64,000 nucleotides of DNA from Bergeyella zoohelcum ATCC 43767 (lineage in GTDB: Bacteria > Bacteroidota > Bacteroidia > Flavobacteriales > Weeksellaceae). This document shows, one piece after another, positions 9,301-17,568 of this stretch. Numbering within the stretch: the stretch's first letter is position 1; each line of letters opens with the position of its first letter. The notes under the pieces were generated by a model that made no database searches, was not told where the DNA came from, and saw only the letters and a program-made list of their open reading frames with translations. Where the stretch lies: NCBI RefSeq assembly GCF_000301075.1, contig NZ_JH932293.1, forward strand, positions 2,216,028 to 2,280,027, in the 5' to 3' direction. A program made the translations under genes and the position numbers.

Positions 9301-9975
9301 TTAAAATTTATAAGTGGTAGCATCAAATGCCAAATTGGTTTCTATCTTAGTAAAAATCATGACGAAATCAGCGTCTTTTTTCACTGAACTTCCCTCTATT
9401 CTGAAAGGGAAAAGATAGTTTCCTACTTTTTTATAATCACTGTATTCTAAAATTTCTCCTGCCTTGTCTTCTTTGAGGAGCATATAAGTTTCGGTATCAA
9501 AATAGTAGATGGTTTTGTTTACATTTTTGGTAAGTTCTACCTTAAAAACCTGCCGTTTACCGATATTTTCAGTACCCAATACTTTGGCTTCAAAGCCTTT
9601 ATTTTCATAGTCTATGAAATCACTATCAAAACTTTCGGGCATGTAGTTTTTATACTCTTGGAGCTGTCCACTGGCGTAGTTCATGGCATAGCCTTTCTTT
9701 CCATCATAGCCCTCTAAGGTTACTTCTTTTCCTCCATTTTTGATGATGGTTCGAGTGAGATTGGGACGACTTTGGTAAATAGTGAGCGGATAAGATTCTT
9801 TCACTCCTAAAACCAATTTTCCCATAAGACGCACCGTATTGAGCTTTTTCCAGCTCAATAGCCCGCCTGTGTTTTCTATATTTTTAGAGATAATTTCTTT
9901 TGCTGTCTGTGCCTGATGCCGTGTGATTCCTACAATCATCAGTAGCACCGTCATTACTATTTTGAAAATTTGCAT
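9301..9975 (-). CDS. LolA-like periplasmic protein (outer membrane lipoprotein-sorting fold)
   Basis: 224 residues. It has a signal peptide (cleavage near RHQAQ), then repeated beta-strand segments: KLNTVRLMGKLV, GYDGKKGYAMN, VFKVELTKNVNKTIYYFDTETYMLL, and YKKVGNYLFPFRIE near the end. The YYFDTETYMLLK and YLFPF elements are typical of the LolA/LolB-like superfamily proteins of Bacteroidota. These may carry lipid or lipoprotein, though many are uncharacterised. It starts 3 bases after the kdsB stop, so the two are almost certainly cotranscribed; a link to envelope assembly is plausible. Confidence 0.7.
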   Translation of the reverse strand: MQIFKIVMTVLLMIVGITRHQAQTAKEIISKNIENTGGLLSWKKLNTVRLMGKLVLGVKESYPLTIYQSRPNLTRTIIKNGGKEVTLEGYDGKKGYAMNYASGQLQEYKNYMPESFDSDFIDYENKGFEAKVLGTENIGKRQVFKVELTKNVNKTIYYFDTETYMLLKEDKAGEILEYSDYKKVGNYLFPFRIEGSSVKKDADFVMIFTKIETNLAFDATTYKF

Positions 9976-9978
9976 ACG

Positions 9979-10722
9979 CTATTCATCTAGTTGATATCTT
10001 TCTAAGATTTTTTTGGCTTTTTCTAAATCTTCAGGGGTATCTATGCCTACTCCCACAAAGTGGGTTTTTACCATTCGGATTTTCATATTATTTTCCAAAA
10101 ACCGTATAGCCTCTATTTTTTCTGCATTTTCGGATGCTCCCAAAGGCAATTCTGAAAACTTTTCTAGTGCTGTTTTCCTAAAAGCATATACACCAATATG
10201 TTTTTTGTATTCCACATTTTCGGTTTCATCGCGTAAAAAAGGGATGGGCCATCTGCTAAAATACATGGCATTCCCCGCTCTATCACAAACCAATTTTACA
10301 TTATTCGGATTTTGAATTTCCTCTTTTTCTTGTAATGGTATATAGAGAGATGCAACATCAATTTCCTGATTTTCATCTTGTTTAAACACAGAAATCAAAT
10401 CTTGCAGTGGCTTTTTATGAAGAAAAGGTTCATCCCCTTGGATATTGATAATAATATCTGCGGTTACCTTCTTTGCGGCTTCGGCTATTCTATCACTTCC
10501 CGTTTCGTGCTTACCCGTCATCACCACTTTGCCTCCATGTTTTTCTATTTCCTCCCGAATCAGGTCTGAATCTGTGGCAATGATGACTTCCTCAAAGAGC
10601 CCTGATGCTACAGCATTTTGGTAAGTATGGACAATGACTGCTCGCCCTCCTAAATCTTTTAATAATTTATTGGGAAAGCGGGAAGAAGCCAATCGGGCAG
10701 GAATTATCGCTACGATTTTCAT
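9979..10722 (-). CDS. kdsB: 3-deoxy-manno-octulosonate cytidylyltransferase (CMP-Kdo synthetase)
   Basis: Activates Kdo with CTP for lipopolysaccharide core synthesis; cytosolic. Signatures: IIPARLASSRFPNKLL at the N-terminus, NIQGDEPFL, the substrate segment HIGVYAFRK, and GVGIDTPEDLEKAK at the end. 247 residues, normal length. It sits between an aminotransferase (3-base gap) and the LolA-like gene (3-base gap) in a tight unit. Confidence 0.97.
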   Translation of the reverse strand: MKIVAIIPARLASSRFPNKLLKDLGGRAVIVHTYQNAVASGLFEEVIIATDSDLIREEIEKHGGKVVMTGKHETGSDRIAEAAKKVTADIIINIQGDEPFLHKKPLQDLISVFKQDENQEIDVASLYIPLQEKEEIQNPNNVKLVCDRAGNAMYFSRWPIPFLRDETENVEYKKHIGVYAFRKTALEKFSELPLGASENAEKIEAIRFLENNMKIRMVKTHFVGVGIDTPEDLEKAKKILERYQLDE

Positions 10723-10725
10723 AGT

Positions 10726-11985
10726 CTAAGCATCTACTAATTGGTCTAATGCTTTTTGTAGTCTCAAGAAAGCATCTTCTATTTCTGTTTTGCTCACGCC
10801 TCCTACAGAAGCTCTAAACCACGGAACCTCCTTCTCATTTCCGAATGCCGAAAATGGTACGAGTGCCAACTGGGCTTCTTTAATCAGATAAAAAACCAAA
10901 TCGCTGGTATCTTTTATCATTTGTCCGTCAGCTGTTTTTTTACCGAGATAATCTAATTTTACGGTAAGATACATCGCCCCCATTGGCACCAATGAATCTA
11001 CTTGATAACCATTTTCTTTCATGGACTGAATTCCTTGGTGCAGCGTATATAGACTCTCCTGAAGACTTCCTTTAAACTCTTGCACAAACGCATCTACAGA
11101 AGCTGGCTGATTAAGAAATTTACCCGTTGCCTCTTGTTCTGGTTTAGGTGCCCATGCTCCGATATGCCCTAATAATGATTTCATTTTATCAATGACATGG
11201 CTCGGCCCAAAGCTCCACCCTACGCGCACCCCCGTAGCGGCAAAACATTTTGAAATGCCATCAATATAAATGGTATAAGGCTTCAGCTCAGGAAAAAGAG
11301 AAACTGGATCTACATGTTTTCCACCGAAAGTAAGCATCGCGTAGATTTGGTCATACATGATGTACAGTGGTTTTTCATCTGCACTTCTTTTATTATTTTC
11401 TTCGATAACGAGCTGACAAATCGCTTTCAGCTGGTCTTCGGTAAACATCGTTCCAGTAGGGTTCAGTGGAGAACAAAGTGCCAAGAGTACCGCTCCGTCT
11501 AATTTCCCTTTAAGGTCTTCTGCTGTAGGTAAGAAATTATTTTCCACTGCCGTTTCCACCTCTACAGGTGTTCCCGAAGTGAGGAAAGTATAGTGATTAT
11601 TATTCCAAGAAGGAATAGGGTACACTACTTTATCGCCTTCATCTACAATGGCTCTGTACACTGCATAGATAAGCGGACGGCTGCCTCCTGCCACCAAAAT
11701 ATCCTTAGCATCATAATCTAACCCCCAACGATTTTTAAGATCTTTAGATACAGCCTCTCTCAGTGAAAGCAGCCCATTGGCAGGTGGATAATTGGTTAAA
11801 TTTTCTTGGTATGCTTTTGTGATTTCAGATTTAAGTCCTGCGGGGATAGGATAGATAGAAGCGTTTAAATCTCCAATGGTAAGATTGGCAATATTTGCCC
11901 CTTTGGCTTTCATGTCATTGACTTCATTTCCTATTTTAATAATTTCTGAACCGATAAGGTTTTCTGCAAGATTTGAAAGTTTCAT
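10726..11985 (-). CDS. PLP-dependent class I/II aminotransferase
   Basis: 419 residues, fold type I. Seen: the N-terminal NLTIGDLNASIYP, the cofactor-phosphate segment VAGGSRPLIYAVYR, SPLNPTGTMF, the PLP-contacting YDQIYAMLTF, and the Schiff-base lysine in DGISKCFAATGVRVGW. The C-terminal arginine is in PWFRASVGG. Probably an aspartate- or aromatic-type aminotransferase; the exact substrate cannot be read from the sequence. It is the first gene of the tight set aminotransferase-kdsB-LolA-like-peroxidase. Confidence 0.92.
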   Translation of the reverse strand: MKLSNLAENLIGSEIIKIGNEVNDMKAKGANIANLTIGDLNASIYPIPAGLKSEITKAYQENLTNYPPANGLLSLREAVSKDLKNRWGLDYDAKDILVAGGSRPLIYAVYRAIVDEGDKVVYPIPSWNNNHYTFLTSGTPVEVETAVENNFLPTAEDLKGKLDGAVLLALCSPLNPTGTMFTEDQLKAICQLVIEENNKRSADEKPLYIMYDQIYAMLTFGGKHVDPVSLFPELKPYTIYIDGISKCFAATGVRVGWSFGPSHVIDKMKSLLGHIGAWAPKPEQEATGKFLNQPASVDAFVQEFKGSLQESLYTLHQGIQSMKENGYQVDSLVPMGAMYLTVKLDYLGKKTADGQMIKDTSDLVFYLIKEAQLALVPFSAFGNEKEVPWFRASVGGVSKTEIEDAFLRLQKALDQLVDA

Positions 11986-12036
11986 AGCTTATTTTTTTCG
12001 AAGGCTAAGATAAGAAAAAAACGACACCAAAAAAAA

Positions 12037-12061
12037 TCCCCTTTTCTTTGGAAAAGGGGAT
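12037..12061 (-). terminator. Terminator of the two-gene surface protein unit
   Basis: ATCCCCTTTTC / GGAAAAGGGGAT hairpin (one base slip at the loop), followed on the minus strand by a T run. It lies 37 bases past the stop at 12098. Confidence 0.85.
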
Positions 12062-12097
12062 AAAGTTGAGCTTAATTTTATGTAAAAACAGAATTTT

Positions 12098-12823
12098 CTA
12101 TTTAAAATACTCTAATACATAATCATAAGTACCTGCCGGAATAGATGTGGACATTACTCCACTACCGAAAGTTACATTGTTACCACTATTTGCTGTTAGA
12201 TTATAATCATACAACTGAGTGTGTACTAATTGCGTAGCACCAGAGTTATTTTTCTTGTAAATCTTGATATTGTATAATGAGGTCATTCCCGCAGGGAAAT
12301 TAATTCTCGCCTGTGTAGAACCATCAGATGTAAATTGTCCTTTAATGGTGTACACCTGATTATTCTCTACTTTTACATTGGTAGCTACTTCGTTAGTGGC
12401 AATTTCTAAAACTCTATTAGCAGAACCATCTCCAATTCTTACCCATTTTCCCCCTTGCAAAGTTCTTGATTTATTTTCATAGTAATAAAACCCTGGGGTT
12501 ACATTGGGCGTTGCCGTAGGATTAATTTTTGGTGCTCCCGTTCCCACATTGTACACAATCATACCATCTAGACGGTTTGGATGTGCCGAACCAATTCCAT
12601 TAGGATTAGCAACTAATGTTTGCAAAAGTGTCAAATCCGTTCTTGGAAAAACCATACCTTTCCCTATATTGTTAGAATTATTCCACTGTACCGTAGAGGC
12701 AGCATCCATAAATGCGGTTTGAGAATTTATAGCACCTTGAGTAACATTAAGATTAGTCCTAACTTGTGCATGTGCTGAAAACGCTAATGTTGTCAGAGCT
12801 AATGAGTATATTATTTTTTTCAT
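12098..12823 (-). CDS. Secreted surface-type protein, function unknown
   Basis: 241 residues with a signal peptide ending in FSAHAQ. The middle resembles the gene before it and the 607-residue protein at 34228: KGMVFPRTDLTLLQ, then RLDGMIVYNVGT, then GFYYYENKSRTLQGGKWVRIGDG. This is a Bacteroidota pattern seen in tail-fibre-like or adhesin-like secreted proteins. The C-terminal half is beta-rich and ends TYDYVLEYFK. No type IX sorting domain was seen. It starts 15 bases after the stop of the preceding gene, so both are one transcription unit. Confidence 0.75.
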   Translation of the reverse strand: MKKIIYSLALTTLAFSAHAQVRTNLNVTQGAINSQTAFMDAASTVQWNNSNNIGKGMVFPRTDLTLLQTLVANPNGIGSAHPNRLDGMIVYNVGTGAPKINPTATPNVTPGFYYYENKSRTLQGGKWVRIGDGSANRVLEIATNEVATNVKVENNQVYTIKGQFTSDGSTQARINFPAGMTSLYNIKIYKKNNSGATQLVHTQLYDYNLTANSGNNVTFGSGVMSTSIPAGTYDYVLEYFK

Positions 12824-12838
12824 CTCTTTATTTAATTA

Positions 12839-13489
12839 TTAATAACCTTTTGAATTTATCCAATTAGTACCATCAGAAATAAAGCAAATTGTACTAGAAG
12901 CTTGAACAGATTGCTCCACACCAATAGGCTGAGGAGTGACGGTAACCGTATTTGTACCTGGATTATACGCACAAATCTCTCTACCCACATTAGTAGAAAC
13001 ATTAGGCAAAGTTAATGCCGTAGGGTTACCAGTCATACGAATAAAGTAATCTACTGTAGGAGTAGATCCATCTTGCAATTGATCAACGACAACAGTAGTT
13101 CTATTATCACTTCTAATATTCCTAGTAAAAGACCCCTCTGGCGCTGGTGCAGTAGCGGCACCACTTCCCATTTTCACCCATCTTTGAGTAGCTGCGTCAT
13201 AGTAATAAAACCCTTTTCCTGTTCCTGTAAAGGTAGCACTATCAGAATCTTGAACTGCATCAGTAACATAAACCAAGGTTCCTTCTACTCTATTAGTAGA
13301 TGAAATTGCTTTTACCCTTGCTTTATTTACTCTTGGAATAAGGATACCTTCATTGGTATCCGTATTTCCTGCCTTTACTTGGATATCCAAGGTAGCCTTA
13401 GGATCACTGTTATTCACTCCGATTTTCCCTTTTTGAGCAAAGGCCACACAAGAGGCACCTATTGCCAAAGCAAAATAAATTTTCTTCAT
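12839..13489 (-). CDS. Secreted surface-type protein related to 12098 and 34228 products
   Basis: 216 residues with a signal peptide (cleavage near CVAFAQ). Its start, GKIGVNNSDPKATLDIQV, is nearly the same motif as in the 607-residue protein at 34228 (GKVGVNTIEPSATMDI). NEGILIPRVNKARV, VEGTLVYVTDA and GFYYYDAATQRWVKMGSG follow in the same order. The C-terminal ~90 residues are rich in Thr, Pro and Asn. Function unknown; the module probably builds a shared beta-structured repeat of surface filaments or adhesins. A good promoter lies just upstream. Confidence 0.75.
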   Translation of the reverse strand: MKKIYFALAIGASCVAFAQKGKIGVNNSDPKATLDIQVKAGNTDTNEGILIPRVNKARVKAISSTNRVEGTLVYVTDAVQDSDSATFTGTGKGFYYYDAATQRWVKMGSGAATAPAPEGSFTRNIRSDNRTTVVVDQLQDGSTPTVDYFIRMTGNPTALTLPNVSTNVGREICAYNPGTNTVTVTPQPIGVEQSVQASSTICFISDGTNWINSKGY

Positions 13490-13528
13490 AATTGTGTTTA
13501 TATTATAATTATTATAATCTTAGAATTA

Positions 13529-13558
13529 CAAAAGTATAAATTTTCTCTTTAATACAAA
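13529..13558 (-). promoter_or_regulatory. Promoter of the surface protein pair
   Basis: On the minus strand, TTTG (13555-13558), an 18-base spacer, then TACTTTTG (13529-13536), 40 bases before the ATG at 13489. Confidence 0.7.
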
Positions 13559-13638
13559 AAAATATGAACAAAAGTTTACACCTTTTATTCATATTCCTCT
13601 GTAATTCAGTGCCTACTTTAATAGAGCAAAATCACATT

Positions 13639-14142
13639 TTATCCATCATACTCATTGGGATATTGATCTTTTATTACCTCTACCGTATCTAAAACTTTAT
13701 TTTTTAGCGTATCTTGATAGCTTTGCAGTTTTGCGGAAACTTTTTCATCACCAGTACCCACTATTTTCGCTGCGAGAATCCCTGCATTGGTAGCTCCATT
13801 GAGTGCCACCGTTGCCACAGGAATTCCTGACGGCATCTGCAAAATAGACAATACAGAGTCCCAACCGTCAATGGAATTGGAAGACAAAATAGGAACACCT
13901 ATCACGGGTAAAGTGGTACAACTTGCCACCATTCCTGGAAGATGTGCAGCACCTCCTGCTCCTGCAATGATCACTTTTAGCCCTCTCTGCTGAGCGGTTT
14001 TAGCATAATCAAACATTCTTTCGGGGGTTCTATGTGCAGAAACCACGGTAAGCTCATACGGAATGCCCATGGATTCCAAAAAATCTGCTGCTTGTTTCAT
14101 AATCGGCAAATCACTCTGACTGCCCATAATAATTCCAACCAT
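13639..14142 (-). CDS. purE: N5-carboxyaminoimidazole ribonucleotide mutase
   Basis: Rearranges N5-CAIR, made by PurK, to CAIR in purine synthesis. Class I PurE signatures: MVGIIMGSQSDLPIM, the SAHRTPERM loop with the catalytic His, and IAGAGGAAHLPGMVA. 167 residues, normal length. Lies directly after purK on the same strand with a 70-base gap, the usual pairing. Confidence 0.98.
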   Translation of the reverse strand: MVGIIMGSQSDLPIMKQAADFLESMGIPYELTVVSAHRTPERMFDYAKTAQQRGLKVIIAGAGGAAHLPGMVASCTTLPVIGVPILSSNSIDGWDSVLSILQMPSGIPVATVALNGATNAGILAAKIVGTGDEKVSAKLQSYQDTLKNKVLDTVEVIKDQYPNEYDG

Positions 14143-14212
14143 TTTTTATATTTTAATTTAATGTAGTACTGTTTGTTTAAATTTTTCTATTTTTATTTCT
14201 CTTACTATATCC

Positions 14213-15322
14213 TTATTCAGAAATCACTTTTACCATTTCTTTGATTTCGATGAGTTTTTCCATCAGCTCCGCTCTACTATCAGCAAGGACATTGATATGT
14301 CCCATTTTCCTCCCTGGCTTAGTATCAGTTTTTCCATAAAGGTGAACATAGGTTTTGGGGAATTTGAGTACCTTTTGAATGCCATCGTATCTCACCTTTC
14401 CTGAATACCCCTCTTCTCCTACCAAATTCAGCATTCCCGAAAAACCACTCGCATCTGTATCTGCCAACGGTGCATTGGCTACCACGCGATAAAACTGCTC
14501 AAACTGTGAGTTTGCATTTCCCTCTTGGCTTTGATGACCACTATTATGAAGTCTCGGTGCCGTTTCATTCACCCATACCTTTCCTTCTTTGTCCAAAAAT
14601 AATTCTATCGCAAAAAGCCCAGCAGAATCTGCAGCTGAAACAAACTTTTCTACAATTTCATCAATTTGATTTTGAACCGATTCTGAAATATGAGCAGGGC
14701 AAATATTAAAATCTAACAAATTAAGCTTAGGGTCTGCTACCATCTCCGTTACAGGAAATGTTTTTATTTCACCATCCTCATTTTTAGCGATAATGACCGA
14801 AAGCTCTTTATCTATATCCACTAATTTTTCTAGCACCGATGGAGCGTCCCACATTTTTTCTAAATCCCCCGTATTTTTAATTACTTGAACACCTTTACCA
14901 TCATACCCTCCTGTATTCAGTTTTTGCACGAAAGGCAAAGGAAAATCCACTTCCGATTTACCTTGAATCACTTGAAAATCAGGACTTGGAATATTATTTT
15001 GCTGATAAAATTTTTTCTGCAGAATTTTCTGCTGAATGGTTTTGATAATATGAGGTCTCGGCACCACTTTTACCCCTTGTTTTTCAAGCTCTTCCAAAGC
15101 CTGTGCATTAATATGCTCTATCTCAATAGTAAGTACATCTTTATCTTTCCCAAAATCTATAACAGTTTGATAGTCATTAAAATCTCCCTGTGTAAACCTT
15201 GAAATATATGCACACGAGCATTCGGAACTAGGGTCTAAAACATAAAATTCATCATCGTATTTTAATGCTTCTTGGATGAACATTCTTCCGAGCTGCCCCC
15301 CACCGAGGATTCCTATTTTCAT
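14213..15322 (-). CDS. purK: 5-(carboxyamino)imidazole ribonucleotide synthase
   Basis: ATP-grasp enzyme that carboxylates AIR to N5-CAIR, feeding PurE. The start at 15322 is chosen because homologues begin with MKIGILGGGQLGRM; a longer in-frame extension of 25 hydrophobic and lysine-rich residues to 15397 would run into the typA promoter and has no family match. Seen: the nucleotide-binding start, KLNTGGYDGKGV in the ATP-grasp, and NETAPRLHNSGHQ. 369 residues, normal. The gene is divergent from typA with 121 bases between starts. Confidence 0.97.
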   Translation of the reverse strand: MKIGILGGGQLGRMFIQEALKYDDEFYVLDPSSECSCAYISRFTQGDFNDYQTVIDFGKDKDVLTIEIEHINAQALEELEKQGVKVVPRPHIIKTIQQKILQKKFYQQNNIPSPDFQVIQGKSEVDFPLPFVQKLNTGGYDGKGVQVIKNTGDLEKMWDAPSVLEKLVDIDKELSVIIAKNEDGEIKTFPVTEMVADPKLNLLDFNICPAHISESVQNQIDEIVEKFVSAADSAGLFAIELFLDKEGKVWVNETAPRLHNSGHQSQEGNANSQFEQFYRVVANAPLADTDASGFSGMLNLVGEEGYSGKVRYDGIQKVLKFPKTYVHLYGKTDTKPGRKMGHINVLADSRAELMEKLIEIKEMVKVISE

Positions 15323-15418
15323 AAAAATTAAAATTAAAAAATTGAAAAGATTAATAAAAAATAAAATTAATTTGGGGTAAAGGTACGGATTTTTCAAAGG
15401 ATTTTATTCGTTTTTTTG

Positions 15419-15426
15419 TACTTTTG
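15419..15426 (+). promoter_or_regulatory. -7 element of the typA promoter
   Basis: TACTTTTG followed by C, a full TAnnTTTG match 17 bases before the typA ATG; the -33 box is weak. Confidence 0.6.
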
Positions 15427-15443
15427 CTCCCTAAATTTTTTTC

Positions 15444-17252
15444 ATGCAACAGATTAGAAACATCGCCATCATTGCCCATGTAGACCATGGAAAAACAACT
15501 TTGGTGGACAAAATCATCCATGCGACTAATATCTTCCGCGAAAATCAAGAATCTGGGGAGCTGATCATGGACAATAATGATTTGGAAAGAGAAAGAGGGA
15601 TTACCATTCTTTCTAAAAATATTTCCGTAACTTATAAAGACACCAAAATCAATGTAATAGACACACCTGGACACGCTGATTTCGGTGGAGAGGTAGAAAG
15701 GGTACTGAAAATGGCAGATGGGGTGATTCTCCTAGTGGATGCTTTTGAAGGCCCGATGCCACAGACGAGATTTGTACTCCATAAAGCACTGGAATTGGGA
15801 CTAAAACCTATCGTAGTCATCAACAAAGTAGATAAAGAAAACTGCCGACCTGATGAAGTTCACGACCAAGTTTTTGACCTCTTCTTTAACCTTGATGCTA
15901 CTGAAGAACAACTGGATTTCCCTACCTTCTACGGCTCTTCTAAACAAGGCTGGTTCAATACTTCATTAGAACCGAGCGATAGCATTCTACCATTATTAGA
16001 CGGTATCTTACAATATGTTCCTGAACCAAAGGTAGAAGAAGGCAGTTTACAGCTTCAGGTAACTTCTTTAGACTACTCTTCGTTCCTTGGAAGAATAGCC
16101 ATAGGTAAAGTAAGCAGAGGAAGCATTTCTGAAGGACAGTGGATAGGACTCGCTCAGGAGAGTGGCAATATCCTCAAAGGGAAAGTAAAAGAACTCTATG
16201 TTTTTGAAGGTTTGGGCAAGAAAAAAGTACAGACTGTAGGTGCGGGAGATATCTGTGCTGTGGTAGGCTTTGACGCCTTCCAAATCGGGGATACTTTTGT
16301 GGATTTAGAAAACCCAGAGCCATTACCAAGACTCTCTATTGATGAGCCTACGCTCAATATGACTTTTTCTATCAATAACTCCCCTTTCTTCGGGAAAGAT
16401 GGAAAATATGTAACTTCTAACCACTTAAAAGAAAGGTTAGAAAAAGAACTAGAGAAAAATCTTGCACTCAGAGTTCAGCAAACGGAGGATGCCAATACTT
16501 TCTTAGTGTTCGGTAGGGGGATACTCCATCTTTCTGTGTTAATAGAAACCATGAGAAGAGAGGGATACGAAATGACCATCGGACAGCCACAAGTCATCCT
16601 GAGAGATATTAACGGAGAAAAGCACGAGCCTTATGAATCTATGGTGGTAGATGTTCCTGAAGAATACGCCTCTAGAGTAATAGACCTCGCTACCCAAAGA
16701 AAAGGAGACCTCCATATCATGGAAACGAAAGGAGAAATGCAACATTTAGAGTTTGAAATTCCTTCTAGAGGACTCATTGGACTTCGTTCTCAGATGCTTA
16801 CCGCTACCGCTGGGGAAGCTATCATGGCTCACCGATTCTCAGAATACAAACCTTTTAAAGGAAGCATCGCAGGGAGAAATAACGGGGTACTGATTTCTAA
16901 AAACCAAGGTTCTTCTACCGCATACTCCATAGAAAAATTACAAGATAGAGGACGGTTCTTTGTAGATCCAGGAGAGGAAGTATATGCGGGAATGATAGTA
17001 GGAGAGCAAAATAAACCTGGAGACTTGGTAGTAAACATAGTAGAAGGAAAACAGCTTAATAATATGCGTGCTGCGGGTAAAGATAAAGATGGAAACATAG
17101 CTCCTAAAATTCAGATGTCATTAGAAGAATGTATGGAATACATCCAAGCCGATGAAGCCATAGAAGTAACCCCTAATTTCATCCGAATGCGAAAGAAAAT
17201 TCTCGCTGAAGAAGATAGAAAAAGAGCCGAAAGAATGGCAAAGTCTGAATAA
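15444..17252 (+). CDS. typA: Translational GTPase TypA/BipA
   Basis: Ribosome-associated GTPase of the elongation-factor family, involved in ribosome assembly and stress or cold adaptation. The G domain is at residues ~1-200: [12 protein letters not shown] (G1), the RGITI switch, [12 protein letters not shown] (G3) and NKVDK (G4). EF-Tu domain 2, EF-G domains and the BipA-specific C-terminal domain follow ([22 protein letters not shown]). 602 residues, normal length. The promoter is very close to the ATG, giving a short leader, and the gene is monocistronic with a terminator right after it. Confidence 0.98.
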   Translation: MQQIRNIAIIAHVDHGKTTLVDKIIHATNIFRENQESGELIMDNNDLERERGITILSKNISVTYKDTKINVIDTPGHADFGGEVERVLKMADGVILLVDAFEGPMPQTRFVLHKALELGLKPIVVINKVDKENCRPDEVHDQVFDLFFNLDATEEQLDFPTFYGSSKQGWFNTSLEPSDSILPLLDGILQYVPEPKVEEGSLQLQVTSLDYSSFLGRIAIGKVSRGSISEGQWIGLAQESGNILKGKVKELYVFEGLGKKKVQTVGAGDICAVVGFDAFQIGDTFVDLENPEPLPRLSIDEPTLNMTFSINNSPFFGKDGKYVTSNHLKERLEKELEKNLALRVQQTEDANTFLVFGRGILHLSVLIETMRREGYEMTIGQPQVILRDINGEKHEPYESMVVDVPEEYASRVIDLATQRKGDLHIMETKGEMQHLEFEIPSRGLIGLRSQMLTATAGEAIMAHRFSEYKPFKGSIAGRNNGVLISKNQGSSTAYSIEKLQDRGRFFVDPGEEVYAGMIVGEQNKPGDLVVNIVEGKQLNNMRAAGKDKDGNIAPKIQMSLEECMEYIQADEAIEVTPNFIRMRKKILAEEDRKRAERMAKSE

Positions 17253-17257
17253 GTAAA

Positions 17258-17292
17258 AAAAACACATTCATTTAAATTGAATGTGTTTTTTT
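17258..17292 (+). terminator. Terminator of typA
   Basis: AACACATTCA (17261-17270) pairs with TGAATGTGTT (17278-17287), followed by a T run. Confidence 0.85.
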
Positions 17293-17300
17293 ATAATTGG

Positions 17301-17331
17301 TTGGAAATTTTAAACCAAATCATTAATTTTG
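17301..17331 (+). promoter_or_regulatory. Promoter of the lipoprotein-S8 protease unit
   Basis: TTG at 17301-17303, a 20-base spacer, TAATTTTG at 17324-17331; 27 bases before the ATG at 17358. Confidence 0.75.
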
Positions 17332-17357
17332 TTACATAAATATAGTTCTAAATCAAT

Positions 17358-17558
17358 ATGAAAATAATATATTTGTTGGCCGTTTCAATTGGGATTTCCG
17401 CTTGTTGTAGCCAAAAGTCTCTACAAAATATGGAAAAAGAGAAAAATACAAAACAGCCAGAGGGTGCCGAAAAAATCCGAATAGAAGAGATTAATCTGGA
17501 ACCCGAAATACCACCAGTGAAAGACATTAAAGAAGTACAAGAAATTAAAGACAAGTAA
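17358..17558 (+). CDS. Small lipoprotein upstream of the S8 protease
   Basis: 66 residues. The N-terminus MKIIYLLAVSIGISACCSQ has a lipobox (ISAC), so the mature protein begins at Cys16. The remainder is short and highly charged, with a repeated Glu/Ile/Lys pattern (IRIEEINLEPE, IKEVQEIKDK) and no fold I recognise. It starts 27 bases after a good promoter and ends 10 bases before the protease ATG. It is therefore cotranscribed with it and may help its folding, retention or inhibition; that role is a guess. Confidence 0.75.
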   Translation: MKIIYLLAVSIGISACCSQKSLQNMEKEKNTKQPEGAEKIRIEEINLEPEIPPVKDIKEVQEIKDK

Positions 17559-17568
17559 AAATTGTATA

